Shown here piece after piece: positions 44,167 to 50,808 of a DNA stretch of 64,000 nt. The stretch's first letter is position 1, and every line of letters starts with the position of its first letter. Under the pieces are notes generated by a model. It was not told the origin of the DNA, searched no databases, and saw nothing but the letters and a program-made list of their open reading frames with translations. The position numbers and the translations under genes are program-made. Source of the DNA: AV40 sp963817335 (lineage in GTDB: Bacteria > Verrucomicrobiota > Verrucomicrobiia > Chthoniobacterales > UBA10450); assembly GCA_963817335.1 (NCBI GenBank), contig CAWFNX010000004.1:62001-126000 (forward strand), written 5' to 3'.

Positions 44167-44424
44167 ATGCGGACTGAACTTGTTACCACCCTGAAACGTA
44201 GGGCTACTGAAATCATCGCCGACCTGAAAGCGGCGCGCGACCCGGTGCTTATTACCCAACACGGCCGCCCGGCTGCCTATCTCGTTGACGTCGGCACCTA
44301 CGAAGATACGCAGCGGCGACTGGCCATTCTTGAAGGCATCGCGCGTGGAGAACGTGCGGTTGAAGAAGGCCGTATTGTCGGCCACTCCGAGGCCAAGCGA
44401 CGGATGGCTCGATGGCTGCGCTGA
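44167..44424 (+). CDS. Phd/YefM-type antitoxin
   Basis: 85 residues. Typical Phd/YefM fold: N-terminal DNA-binding part VTTLKRRATEIIADLKAARD, then PVLITQHGRPAAYLVDVGTY, then a helical toxin-binding tail. A short palindromic-looking ATACTTTAGTATCA just before the ATG (about 44151-44164) could be its operator. It overlaps the toxin gene by 13 bases. Confidence 0.9.
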   Translation: MRTELVTTLKRRATEIIADLKAARDPVLITQHGRPAAYLVDVGTYEDTQRRLAILEGIARGERAVEEGRIVGHSEAKRRMARWLR

Positions 44425-44729
44425 TCTGGACTGAGCCCGCGCTGCAGGACCTTGATGCTATTGCCGATTACATCGCACTCGATAACCGAACTGCAGCGCG
44501 CGAATTGGTGCGCCGTGTTTTCCAACACGTTGAACAGTTGCAATCACATCCCGAAAGCGGTTCCGTTCCGTCAGAACTTCGCCGTTCGTCGCGTCGCTAC
44601 CGGCAAATCGTGGAACCGCCCTGCCGCGTTTTCTACCGCTATGACCGCCGCCGTCAGAATATCGTTATCCTTCACGTGATCCGGGGAGAGATGCGCTTGC
44701 GCAAGAGTCGCCTTCGCAAGCGACCCTGA
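44412..44729 (+). CDS. ParE/RelE-type toxin
   Basis: 105 residues of the RelE/ParE superfamily: LIWTEPALQDLDAIADYIAL, HPESGSVPSEL, RQIVEPPCRVFYRYDRRRQN and IVILHVIRGEM. ParE members poison gyrase and RelE members cut mRNA; the IAEPYRV-like core here (IVEPPCRVFYRY) fits the ParE/RelE group without settling which. Start ATG 44412 lies inside the antitoxin gene, so translation is coupled. A hairpin with a short T-run follows the stop. Confidence 0.9.
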   Translation: MAALIWTEPALQDLDAIADYIALDNRTAARELVRRVFQHVEQLQSHPESGSVPSELRRSSRRYRQIVEPPCRVFYRYDRRRQNIVILHVIRGEMRLRKSRLRKRP

Positions 44730-44736
44730 ACTTGGC

Positions 44737-44764
44737 AAGTACGGGAGCATCACCCGTACTTTTC
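44737..44764 (+). terminator. Probable Rho-independent terminator after the toxin gene
   Basis: Perfect 9-base stem AAGTACGGG (44737-44745) / CCCGTACTT (44753-44761) with a 7-base loop, followed by further T residues, 8 bases after the toxin stop. The arms belong to the TACGGG hairpin family, so the element may be a repeat that serves as terminator. Confidence 0.55.
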
Positions 44765-44889
44765 TTCCGCACTACCTGAAGGCGACGCGAAGTCGCGCGA
44801 CCGCAGCATCGCAGGTGCCAGGGGTAATTATTTTTAGAAAAATTGCATTTTTCGGCGCCGATTGCCTCTCCCAACCAAATTCTATAGGC

Positions 44890-45297
44890 ATGAAAACTTC
44901 ATTAGTTCGACGGCCGCGCAAAAAACCGATGTCAGTGTGCAAATTAACAATGGACTGTGGAGAGAACCACGCTTCCCTCAGTCTTCCGGATGTTCCCGAG
45001 CTTTTCCTGATTGGGATTGAAATCATGGTGAACTCGCGCAAGCCCGTGACCGCGGCAGAAAAGGATAACGCCCGCGCCAGTTTCAAAGACCTTTTGCGCA
45101 AGCAATTGCCACTCAAAGACGGCCGCTGCCTGATTCCGATTGGTGACAACATCGCGGAGGTTACAACCCGCCGACAACGACCGGTAACAAAATCCCAATT
45201 CGAAGAGGTGTTTCGCCATATCAACAATTTCCTAACCTCTTTTCCGGAAAACAAGGTCTCCAAGACAACCAAGATCTTCGAGGAAATCGTTGAATAG
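44890..45297 (+). CDS. Element protein of unknown function
   Basis: 135 residues from ATG 44890. The first ~45 residues are basic (MKTSLVRRPRKKPMS). The C-terminal half looks like a folded helical domain (AAEKDNARASFKDLLRKQLP, RCLIPIGDNIAEVTTRR, KSQFEEVFRHINNFLTSFPE). No family recognised; an internal ATG at 45030 is an alternative start. It lies 23 bases before the AAA ATPase gene and probably shares its operon, which suggests a partner role. Confidence 0.55.
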   Translation: MKTSLVRRPRKKPMSVCKLTMDCGENHASLSLPDVPELFLIGIEIMVNSRKPVTAAEKDNARASFKDLLRKQLPLKDGRCLIPIGDNIAEVTTRRQRPVTKSQFEEVFRHINNFLTSFPENKVSKTTKIFEEIVE

Positions 45298-45320
45298 CAC
45301 CCCCGGAGCCGGTTGGATCC

Positions 45321-46460
45321 ATGAATGCTTCCCAGCTTCAACTTCGAAATATTCCGACCGAGACGAGTCGACAACGGAACGATCAGGCGCGTTTGAAATT
45401 GTCCCGCCACCTGGTTATCTCGAAGTGGCCTTATCGCGAGCAGCTAGATCCTTATTCACTCAGCGCGGTCTTAGGCTGGCATAATGTGAGCCTGATCGGG
45501 AGATGGGATGCTGAAAAAATTATTGTCGACTTCGGCCAATTTTTGCGTCACTCGCGTCGTGCGGCTGGTCGGTCGTGGCAGGAAATCGTGTTTGTTTTAA
45601 GCGATGAGCTCTTTTTCTCGCTGTCGGCGAGCATGGGTGGCGAACGAGAGTTAGATGTTTGGGCGACCTTGCCTGAAACAGCTGTTGGCGAATTCGAGCG
45701 TCTCCGGTCGCGTTATCTTCTCCCGGAAAGAAAAGTGGCGGAAGTTGACTGTTTTTTTGTCTTAACCATTGGCGGCGGGCCAGGGCAAGTCGACGCTCGG
45801 CGAGTCACGGTGGCCCCGTTTCATTTCAGTCCAGCGGAGTTGGAACTGCATTACGGTGCCGAGTTTTGCCGCTGGAGTTGCGCCTTTGTGGAAAAACTCA
45901 ATCAGCCCAAGATCGGTTTGACCATCCTGCAAGGTTCCCCGGGCACGGGAAAGACTTCCTTTCTTCGCCACCTGGTTCACCAGTTACGCCAAACCCACCG
46001 CTTCTACTATCTGCCGGTCACGGCTTATCCAATGTTGGCGGCACCAGGCACCGTCGATTTTTGGCTGAGCCAAAACGACTACCATCGAGAGCAGCGCAGA
46101 GTGGTGATCATCGAAGACGCCGAAACCCTTCTTATGCAGCGAGCGAGCGATAACCATGATGCGCTTTCCAACTTGCTCAATATCGCGGATGGATTTCTCG
46201 GCGCTTTTCTCAACCTGCAAATCATTTGCACCATAAATACACCGATCGAGAAAATCGATCCGGCCCTGCTTCGACCCGGGCGATTACTCGCCAGCCACAT
46301 TTTTAAGCGACTCTCGTTTGAACAAGCGCAAAAGTTGGCCGCAGCAAAATCGCTGACTATTCCGGTGCAGCAAAGCTATTCCCTAGCTGAAATCTACAAC
46401 GACGAGATCGGAAACCTTTCTCCTGAACCGACGACACCAGCCGGCTTTTTTCCAAATTAA
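45321..46460 (+). CDS. AAA-family ATPase of the integrated element
   Basis: 379 residues. The N-terminal ~190 residues are a domain of unknown kind. The AAA module has Walker A GSPGTGKTSF near residue 206, Walker B RVVIIEDAETLL near 262, sensor-1 Asn in TINTPIEKIDPALLRPGR near 304, and the closing Arg of the RPGR motif. It is the classical AAA (proteasome/FtsH-like) type, so it would form a hexamer that remodels protein complexes. The integrase start lies 2 bases after its stop, so the two are co-translated. Coupling of an AAA remodeller to a tyrosine recombinase hints at a role in transposition or excision; this is inference. Confidence 0.8.
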   Translation: MNASQLQLRNIPTETSRQRNDQARLKLSRHLVISKWPYREQLDPYSLSAVLGWHNVSLIGRWDAEKIIVDFGQFLRHSRRAAGRSWQEIVFVLSDELFFSLSASMGGERELDVWATLPETAVGEFERLRSRYLLPERKVAEVDCFFVLTIGGGPGQVDARRVTVAPFHFSPAELELHYGAEFCRWSCAFVEKLNQPKIGLTILQGSPGTGKTSFLRHLVHQLRQTHRFYYLPVTAYPMLAAPGTVDFWLSQNDYHREQRRVVIIEDAETLLMQRASDNHDALSNLLNIADGFLGAFLNLQIICTINTPIEKIDPALLRPGRLLASHIFKRLSFEQAQKLAAAKSLTIPVQQSYSLAEIYNDEIGNLSPEPTTPAGFFPN

Positions 46461-46462
46461 GT

Positions 46463-47482
46463 GTGAATAGAAAAAGTGGAGTGCCGTTAAAGGACCCGAT
46501 CTCGCTCGAGGACCAGCTCCAACCACTCGAGTTGTTGCGATCGATCGTGAGTCTACTCCACCGCGCGATCGAAGAATATATTGCCGCGCGACTTCAGCGG
46601 CCTGACGCGATAGCAGGCGGCACCCCGGGCGTGGCCAAAGGTAAGGACCAAGTCGATAGCCCAGAAGTTGGCCAGATTATTCATGAGCTCCTGGCCGCAA
46701 AGGAGGCGGATGGACTGAGTGAGCGTTATCTCCAAACTATTCGGAGTCATCTTGTTCGATTCGCGTCCAGTTTTAAGAGCTCGATCCGATCAATCACTGC
46801 GTCTCAGATGGAGAACTGGCTCCGAGCGCAACCGATCGGGCCGCGCGCCCGAAATAACATCCGTTCCTCGCTCGTCTGCCTCTTTCATTTTGCCCGCAAG
46901 CAAGGCTATTTAGCCAAAGGAGCGCCGACTGAAGCTGATGAGCTCGCCAAAGCAAAGGATCGCGGTGGCAAAATCGGCATTCTTACACCCGAGGAATTGG
47001 CGCGCTTGCTCGCGAGCGCACCGGAAGGGATTGCTTTGTTTTTTGCCCTGGGCGCATTTACCGGGATGCGTTCGAGTGAGATTTTGCGTCTGGACTGGCT
47101 CGATCTGAACTTTGAACGGCGCTTCATCACGGTTGCGCCGGAGAAGGCCAAAACTGCAACCCGCCGGCTGGTTCCTATTTCTTCTAACCTGATCGAATGG
47201 CTTGCGCCCTATCGAGGTAGAAGCGGATCCGTGTTTACCAGTCGGCGCGATGCTGACCGCGCGATCGCTTTTGCCAAAAATTCGCGGATTGACTGGCCTA
47301 ACAATGCGCTGCGGCATAGCTATGCCACCTATCGGCTTGCGCTCACGGCCGATGCGGCAAGGGTCGCACTCGAAATGGGCAATAGTCCGCAAAAACTCAT
47401 GCGAAACTACCGTGAGCTAGCCGACGAAAAAGAAGCGGAGGCGTGGTTTTCAATTAGTCGACGTACTCCTACCGGTACGTAG
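46463..47482 (+). CDS. Tyrosine recombinase / phage-type integrase
   Basis: 339 residues from GTG 46463. The core-binding SAM-like domain (SERYLQTIRSHLVRFASSF, MENWLRAQPIGPRARNNIRS) precedes the catalytic domain. Visible active-site positions: Arg in FTGMRSSEILRLDWLDL, a beta-hairpin Lys in PEKAKTATRR, Arg of ALRHSYATYRLA, and the nucleophile Tyr in NYRELADEKEAEAWF. The usual box-II His is Asn (NNALRH) and the His before the Tyr is also Asn (EMGNSPQKL). Related integrases with this look are frequent in Verrucomicrobiota. It probably inserted the element at tRNA-Glu. Confidence 0.88.
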   Translation: MNRKSGVPLKDPISLEDQLQPLELLRSIVSLLHRAIEEYIAARLQRPDAIAGGTPGVAKGKDQVDSPEVGQIIHELLAAKEADGLSERYLQTIRSHLVRFASSFKSSIRSITASQMENWLRAQPIGPRARNNIRSSLVCLFHFARKQGYLAKGAPTEADELAKAKDRGGKIGILTPEELARLLASAPEGIALFFALGAFTGMRSSEILRLDWLDLNFERRFITVAPEKAKTATRRLVPISSNLIEWLAPYRGRSGSVFTSRRDADRAIAFAKNSRIDWPNNALRHSYATYRLALTADAARVALEMGNSPQKLMRNYRELADEKEAEAWFSISRRTPTGT

Positions 47483-47844
47483 CTTTTTGAGATGGTCGGC
47501 GGTTGATTTTGTCGCCGCTAATGCAGTTCAAGGTCCCGGCCGTTGGCGGTGGCTGAAACTCTTGCCCGTCCGGAGTTAAATTTTATCGAGGTCTTCGAGG
47601 GGTAGGGCGCCTAAGTATCACAATCTCTGTCCATTGCACTCAGAGCCGGATGTTAAAATCCAGTTTCCGAGCTCGCCGGTAGTTCTTCTTATGCCGAGGA
47701 CTGGCAAAAGATCAGGTTCAAACCACTGGAACTGCATCCTTCTCCTCTGTCGTCGAGGACGACGTAAGGAACTGCGAATCTGGTGTTTACGGTCCGTAAT
47801 CGAGTGTCGAAATCCAGTTTTCGGGCTCGGCGGTAAATCTATGT
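47483..47844. other. Intergenic region with a 32-base direct repeat
   Basis: 362 bases. Two related segments, 47651-47682 and 47805-47836, share AAATCCAGTTTYCGRGCTCG and the following CGGTA, with several mismatches, 154 bases apart. The second ends just before ATG 47845. They could be binding sites of an element protein or a gene-control repeat. No gene supported; the open frame across the repeats has no protein character. Confidence 0.45.
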
Positions 47845-48759
47845 ATGAATGAGAATAATAAAAACCTACCGTTAAACCAACCCAACTTCAGCCCAGCCAT
47901 TGTCCACAGCCTGGCGGAGGGACCCAATTACCAGCCCAACCGGCGCTGGCTCACAATCCAACAGTACCTGGCGGAAATTGAAAATCCGGCCGAGGCAGCC
48001 GGCGACTCGCCAACGAAATTACAACTTATTCTCGATCGCCAAAAGGACGAGGTTATCCGCCAGACCCTTCAGTTTCAGTACGGAGTCTTGAGCGATAACG
48101 AAGCCGTCGTGAAATATGCGCTGCTATGCGCCGCCTCTGCGGAGGATGCCTGGATGATCAAGGCGATGGTTGTGGCGAACCGCTCCACTGAGCTTATCGC
48201 CGAGGAAATGGGGACTCAGCCAGCCGCGATCGATTTTTTTGAAAAGCTTTACTTTGACGTACGCGGTTACCTCGACAAGCGCGTCTGGCTTCGCAAGATT
48301 TGCTTCGGCAAGGACGGACATCGCTGGCTGCAGATCGCATTCGAGCACGGTTGGTCGGGAGTTGAGGAGGTTATTCTCCACCGCCTGCCCAAGGGACCGC
48401 GTAACCTTAATCATGCGATAAGTGTCTTGCTGATGCGTTTTGAAGCTGCCCTGTTTCAATTGGAGGCGTCCAATGTCGATCCAAGCGAAAACGATTTGCA
48501 GCAACTTTTGCGTGTCTTGCAGGCCAATGCTTACGGTCAATTCCCTTTTTTGGAGGATGTTGAGGAGCCACCAGCCCCTGAAAGCGAAACTTGTAAAGCC
48601 CTCAAGAATTTATCCATCGAAAGTCGCGAGAAGGTCGGTGCCACGGTCGGCCGCATAATGGACGCGATGGTTCCCAAGGCAAAGGCACTGATCGCTGCCA
48701 GCGAATCGAAAAACGCACAGGCCGATCCGGAAGCTGAAGGGCCGGTCGCGTCGCAGTAA
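47845..48759 (+). CDS. Element protein of unknown function with HTH-like region
   Basis: 304 residues. Mostly helical. The middle part (WMIKAMVVANRSTELIAEEM, GTQPAAIDFFEKLYFDVRGY) resembles a sigma-like or HTH helix pair, which would suit a DNA-binding regulator. No family can be named. The C-terminus is Ala/Glu/Lys-rich. It is followed after 16 bases by the gene at 48776, so the two are probably co-expressed. A direct repeat just upstream (47805-47836) may be its control site. Confidence 0.65.
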   Translation: MNENNKNLPLNQPNFSPAIVHSLAEGPNYQPNRRWLTIQQYLAEIENPAEAAGDSPTKLQLILDRQKDEVIRQTLQFQYGVLSDNEAVVKYALLCAASAEDAWMIKAMVVANRSTELIAEEMGTQPAAIDFFEKLYFDVRGYLDKRVWLRKICFGKDGHRWLQIAFEHGWSGVEEVILHRLPKGPRNLNHAISVLLMRFEAALFQLEASNVDPSENDLQQLLRVLQANAYGQFPFLEDVEEPPAPESETCKALKNLSIESREKVGATVGRIMDAMVPKAKALIAASESKNAQADPEAEGPVASQ

Positions 48760-48775
48760 GAACGAAATCAATTCC

Positions 48776-49633
48776 ATGAGCGCAAAACAAAACTGGAAAA
48801 ACCCGTTCAAACGGAGCCGCCATGCCGAGCGGCGGCGCACTCGCCGACGGAAAAAGTTTCTCGCCAAAGCGTTGGTTAGCGTGGCACCGGAAATTTTTTC
48901 TCCCGAGGAAGCAACCGATCTTCTCTTCGGCTCTTTGGCCAGTGCCAAGCGCGCTCTGCGGTGCGCAGAGCGCAGGCAAGTGGTAGCTCCGGCCGATGAA
49001 CTTTGCGCACCGCCATCGGTTCAAAATCCCCAGAACGTGCCGGCCGCGCCTCGGCCACTTCGCGTCCTTAGTCGCCTGAACCGAAGTTCAATTTTCCCGC
49101 CGCTGGTGCCAGATGAGATCGAGGTGGACGCGCTTAGCGTAAATGAAATTCTGGCTACTATGCAGCTGAAGTATCAAGACACGCCCGCGCACCGCTTGCT
49201 CGACGCTTTTGCCACCGCGTCTGGTCTGTCATGGGAAGTTTGCGCCCAAATTCTGCTTAGTCGGAGGCTGATCACCAAGCCGATCGATTCTCATGATCTT
49301 GTAGCCACGCGCAGCGCTCGGGAGTTCCGGAACCGCTACGGTCAAGGCCGTGCACGTTATGTGGTGCTCCTGGCAGCAAAGGGAATTCGGGAATTTCAAG
49401 GCGACTGGGCTTACTTCGACGACCAAGAATTTCAGGCTTTGTTACCTGGAATTATTGTTCCCACGAAATTGAAGCGGGACCATTATTTCACAAACTTGGT
49501 CTCGAACGGCACTCACTCTAGTATCGACGTCTACGCGGTACCGACGCGGTCGCCGCTCTTCCAACACCCGTTTTTGGACGATTTCAATCCGCTTTTTTTC
49601 GGTAAACCGCGACCCAAAGACAGTCGTTCCTAA
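48776..49633 (+). CDS. Element protein of unknown function with basic N-terminus
   Basis: 285 residues. The N-terminus is very basic (KRSRHAERRRTRRRKKFLAK), which suits nucleic-acid binding. The C-terminal part (residues ~115-240: DEIEVDALSVNEILATMQLK, LDAFATASGLSWEVCAQILL, FRNRYGQGRARYVVLLAAKG) looks like a folded alpha/beta domain. I recognise no family. It is coupled to the gene at 47845. Last gene before the tRNA-Glu attachment site. Confidence 0.65.
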   Translation: MSAKQNWKNPFKRSRHAERRRTRRRKKFLAKALVSVAPEIFSPEEATDLLFGSLASAKRALRCAERRQVVAPADELCAPPSVQNPQNVPAAPRPLRVLSRLNRSSIFPPLVPDEIEVDALSVNEILATMQLKYQDTPAHRLLDAFATASGLSWEVCAQILLSRRLITKPIDSHDLVATRSAREFRNRYGQGRARYVVLLAAKGIREFQGDWAYFDDQEFQALLPGIIVPTKLKRDHYFTNLVSNGTHSSIDVYAVPTRSPLFQHPFLDDFNPLFFGKPRPKDSRS

Positions 49634-49957
49634 GACGTCACCTCGCGCTACGGACACCACCCCCTCCGTGATGGTCAACGCTAAGTCGCGCTTGCAATCC
49701 CCGCGTCTAGTAGCGACCGATTCGAATGGAATGGGCCCTGGCTAGAGCTCGGAATTTAAACGCGTACGGGGTGCGGTACGGGCGACGGCGCGTACGGGAA
49801 TGCATACGGGTTTTACCCAAAAACGGAGTGTTTCGCTAACGCGAAATTGGCGTTGAGAACCGAAAAGCTAGACCATTTATATATATCTACATATTAGGTG
49901 TTTACGACAGCATTTTGAGCCTCAAAGGCACCGCGTTATTACTCCAGATACGTGCAA
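49634..49957. other. Gene-free region next to tRNA-Glu with GTACGGG repeats
   Basis: 324 bases with four copies of the heptamer TACGGG plus flanks between about 49767 and 49811, one of them GCGCGTACGGGA, which matches the tRNA-Glu 3' end over 12 bases. The TATATATATCTACATATTA stretch near 49878 is markedly AT-rich. These could be remains of earlier integrations at the tRNA. No gene is visible. Confidence 0.45.
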
Positions 49958-50032
49958 TGGCAGCGCGTACGGGAGTCGAACCCGTGCACCGGCCTTGAGA
50001 GGGCCGTGTCCTAACCACTAGACGAACGCGCC
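49958..50032 (-). tRNA. tRNA-Glu (CUC)
   Basis: Read on the - strand: 7-base acceptor stem GGCGCGT pairs with ACGCGCT (one G-T), D-arm with GGTT, anticodon stem CGGCC/GGCCG around loop CTCTCAA giving anticodon CUC (Glu), T-arm ACGGG-TTCGACT-CCCGT, discriminator G and an encoded CCA (complement of TGG at 49958-49960). It is intact, which is normal for a tRNA that serves as integration target. Its 3' end faces the integrase-bearing element. Confidence 0.95.
49960..49973 (+). repeat. Candidate att repeat at the tRNA-Glu 3' end
   Basis: GCAGCGCGTACGGG here, inside the tRNA acceptor/T-stem, is repeated exactly at 43871-43884. The pair brackets 6.1 kb holding an integrase, consistent with tRNA-directed integration. 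Confidence 0.4.
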
Positions 50033-50088
50033 ATTGCTCATTTTTGAGTCAAATAGAATAACCTTCGGTCGCCGGGCGGCAACAGCGG

Positions 50089-50652
50089 TTACCCGCTGCT
50101 TTGAAATTTCTTGAGCCGTCCGCCTTTCTTCTCTTTTTTCTTTGGCGAGGGGGAGGGCGTCGGCAGATCGGCGTCCTCCACCGGGCGCACCCGGCGCTGG
50201 CTTGTCCGGCTAAGGTGCGCCAATTTCAATTCATCCAGTGCCTTTTTCATCTCCTGGCTTGAGGCCATCGCGCGCATCCGCCCATAATAGAGATCGTAAT
50301 AGGCGCGAAGAAGTTGCCGTTTTTCCAGATCGGTTCGCGCCGCGTCGGCTGCTCGTTTTGCAGCTACCACATCGGGATCGTTGACCACGCGATTGGCTAG
50401 CTCTCGCCATTCAAGATGAAGCCGGCGCTCATCCGCCTCCTTACCAAGCGACGTTTGTTTGAAGATCTCGTCAATCTGGGCGCGCTCGGGAATCGTCGGT
50501 TCCGGGGCTGTGCTTGGCAGCGGCGTGGATCCCGGCGCAGTCGCGGGTTGCAGCCCGGGATCAGTCGCAACCTGCCCATACAACGCGATGGTCGAACCCA
50601 ATGCACTAATTAAGATTGTTGACCAAAAAGTTCTCACTTGGAACAGACGCAA
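50089..50652 (-). CDS. Secreted helical protein of unknown function
   Basis: 187 residues. Signal peptide (TFWSTILISALGSTIALYGQ). A Pro/Thr/Ala-rich linker leads to a helical domain (ERAQIDEIFKQTSLGKEADE, ELANRVVNDPDVVAAKRAAD, RQLLRAYYDLYYGRMRAMAS) and a very basic end (KKKEKKGGRLKKF). The helical part looks conserved, and similar periplasmic proteins occur in Verrucomicrobiota. No enzyme motif. It lies between the two tRNA genes. Confidence 0.7.
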   Translation of the reverse strand: MRLFQVRTFWSTILISALGSTIALYGQVATDPGLQPATAPGSTPLPSTAPEPTIPERAQIDEIFKQTSLGKEADERRLHLEWRELANRVVNDPDVVAAKRAADAARTDLEKRQLLRAYYDLYYGRMRAMASSQEMKKALDELKLAHLSRTSQRRVRPVEDADLPTPSPSPKKKEKKGGRLKKFQSSG

Positions 50653-50710
50653 TGTAATCGGATTTCCGGATGCGAGAAGGAGCGCTTCATGGTAATGATC
50701 TCGCGGCTTT

Positions 50711-50787
<77 letters not shown>

Positions 50788-50808
50788 GATGATCAGGCTC
50801 ATCACTTG

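Noticed and set aside
43774..44385. A 203-codon open frame on the - strand.
   Set aside because: It is antisense to the Phd-type antitoxin gene and the tRNA-like scar, with no recognisable domain; its length is explained by G/C-rich codon mirroring.
47634..47852. An open frame of 72 codons between the integrase and the 47845 gene.
   Set aside because: It runs through the direct repeats and has no protein character.
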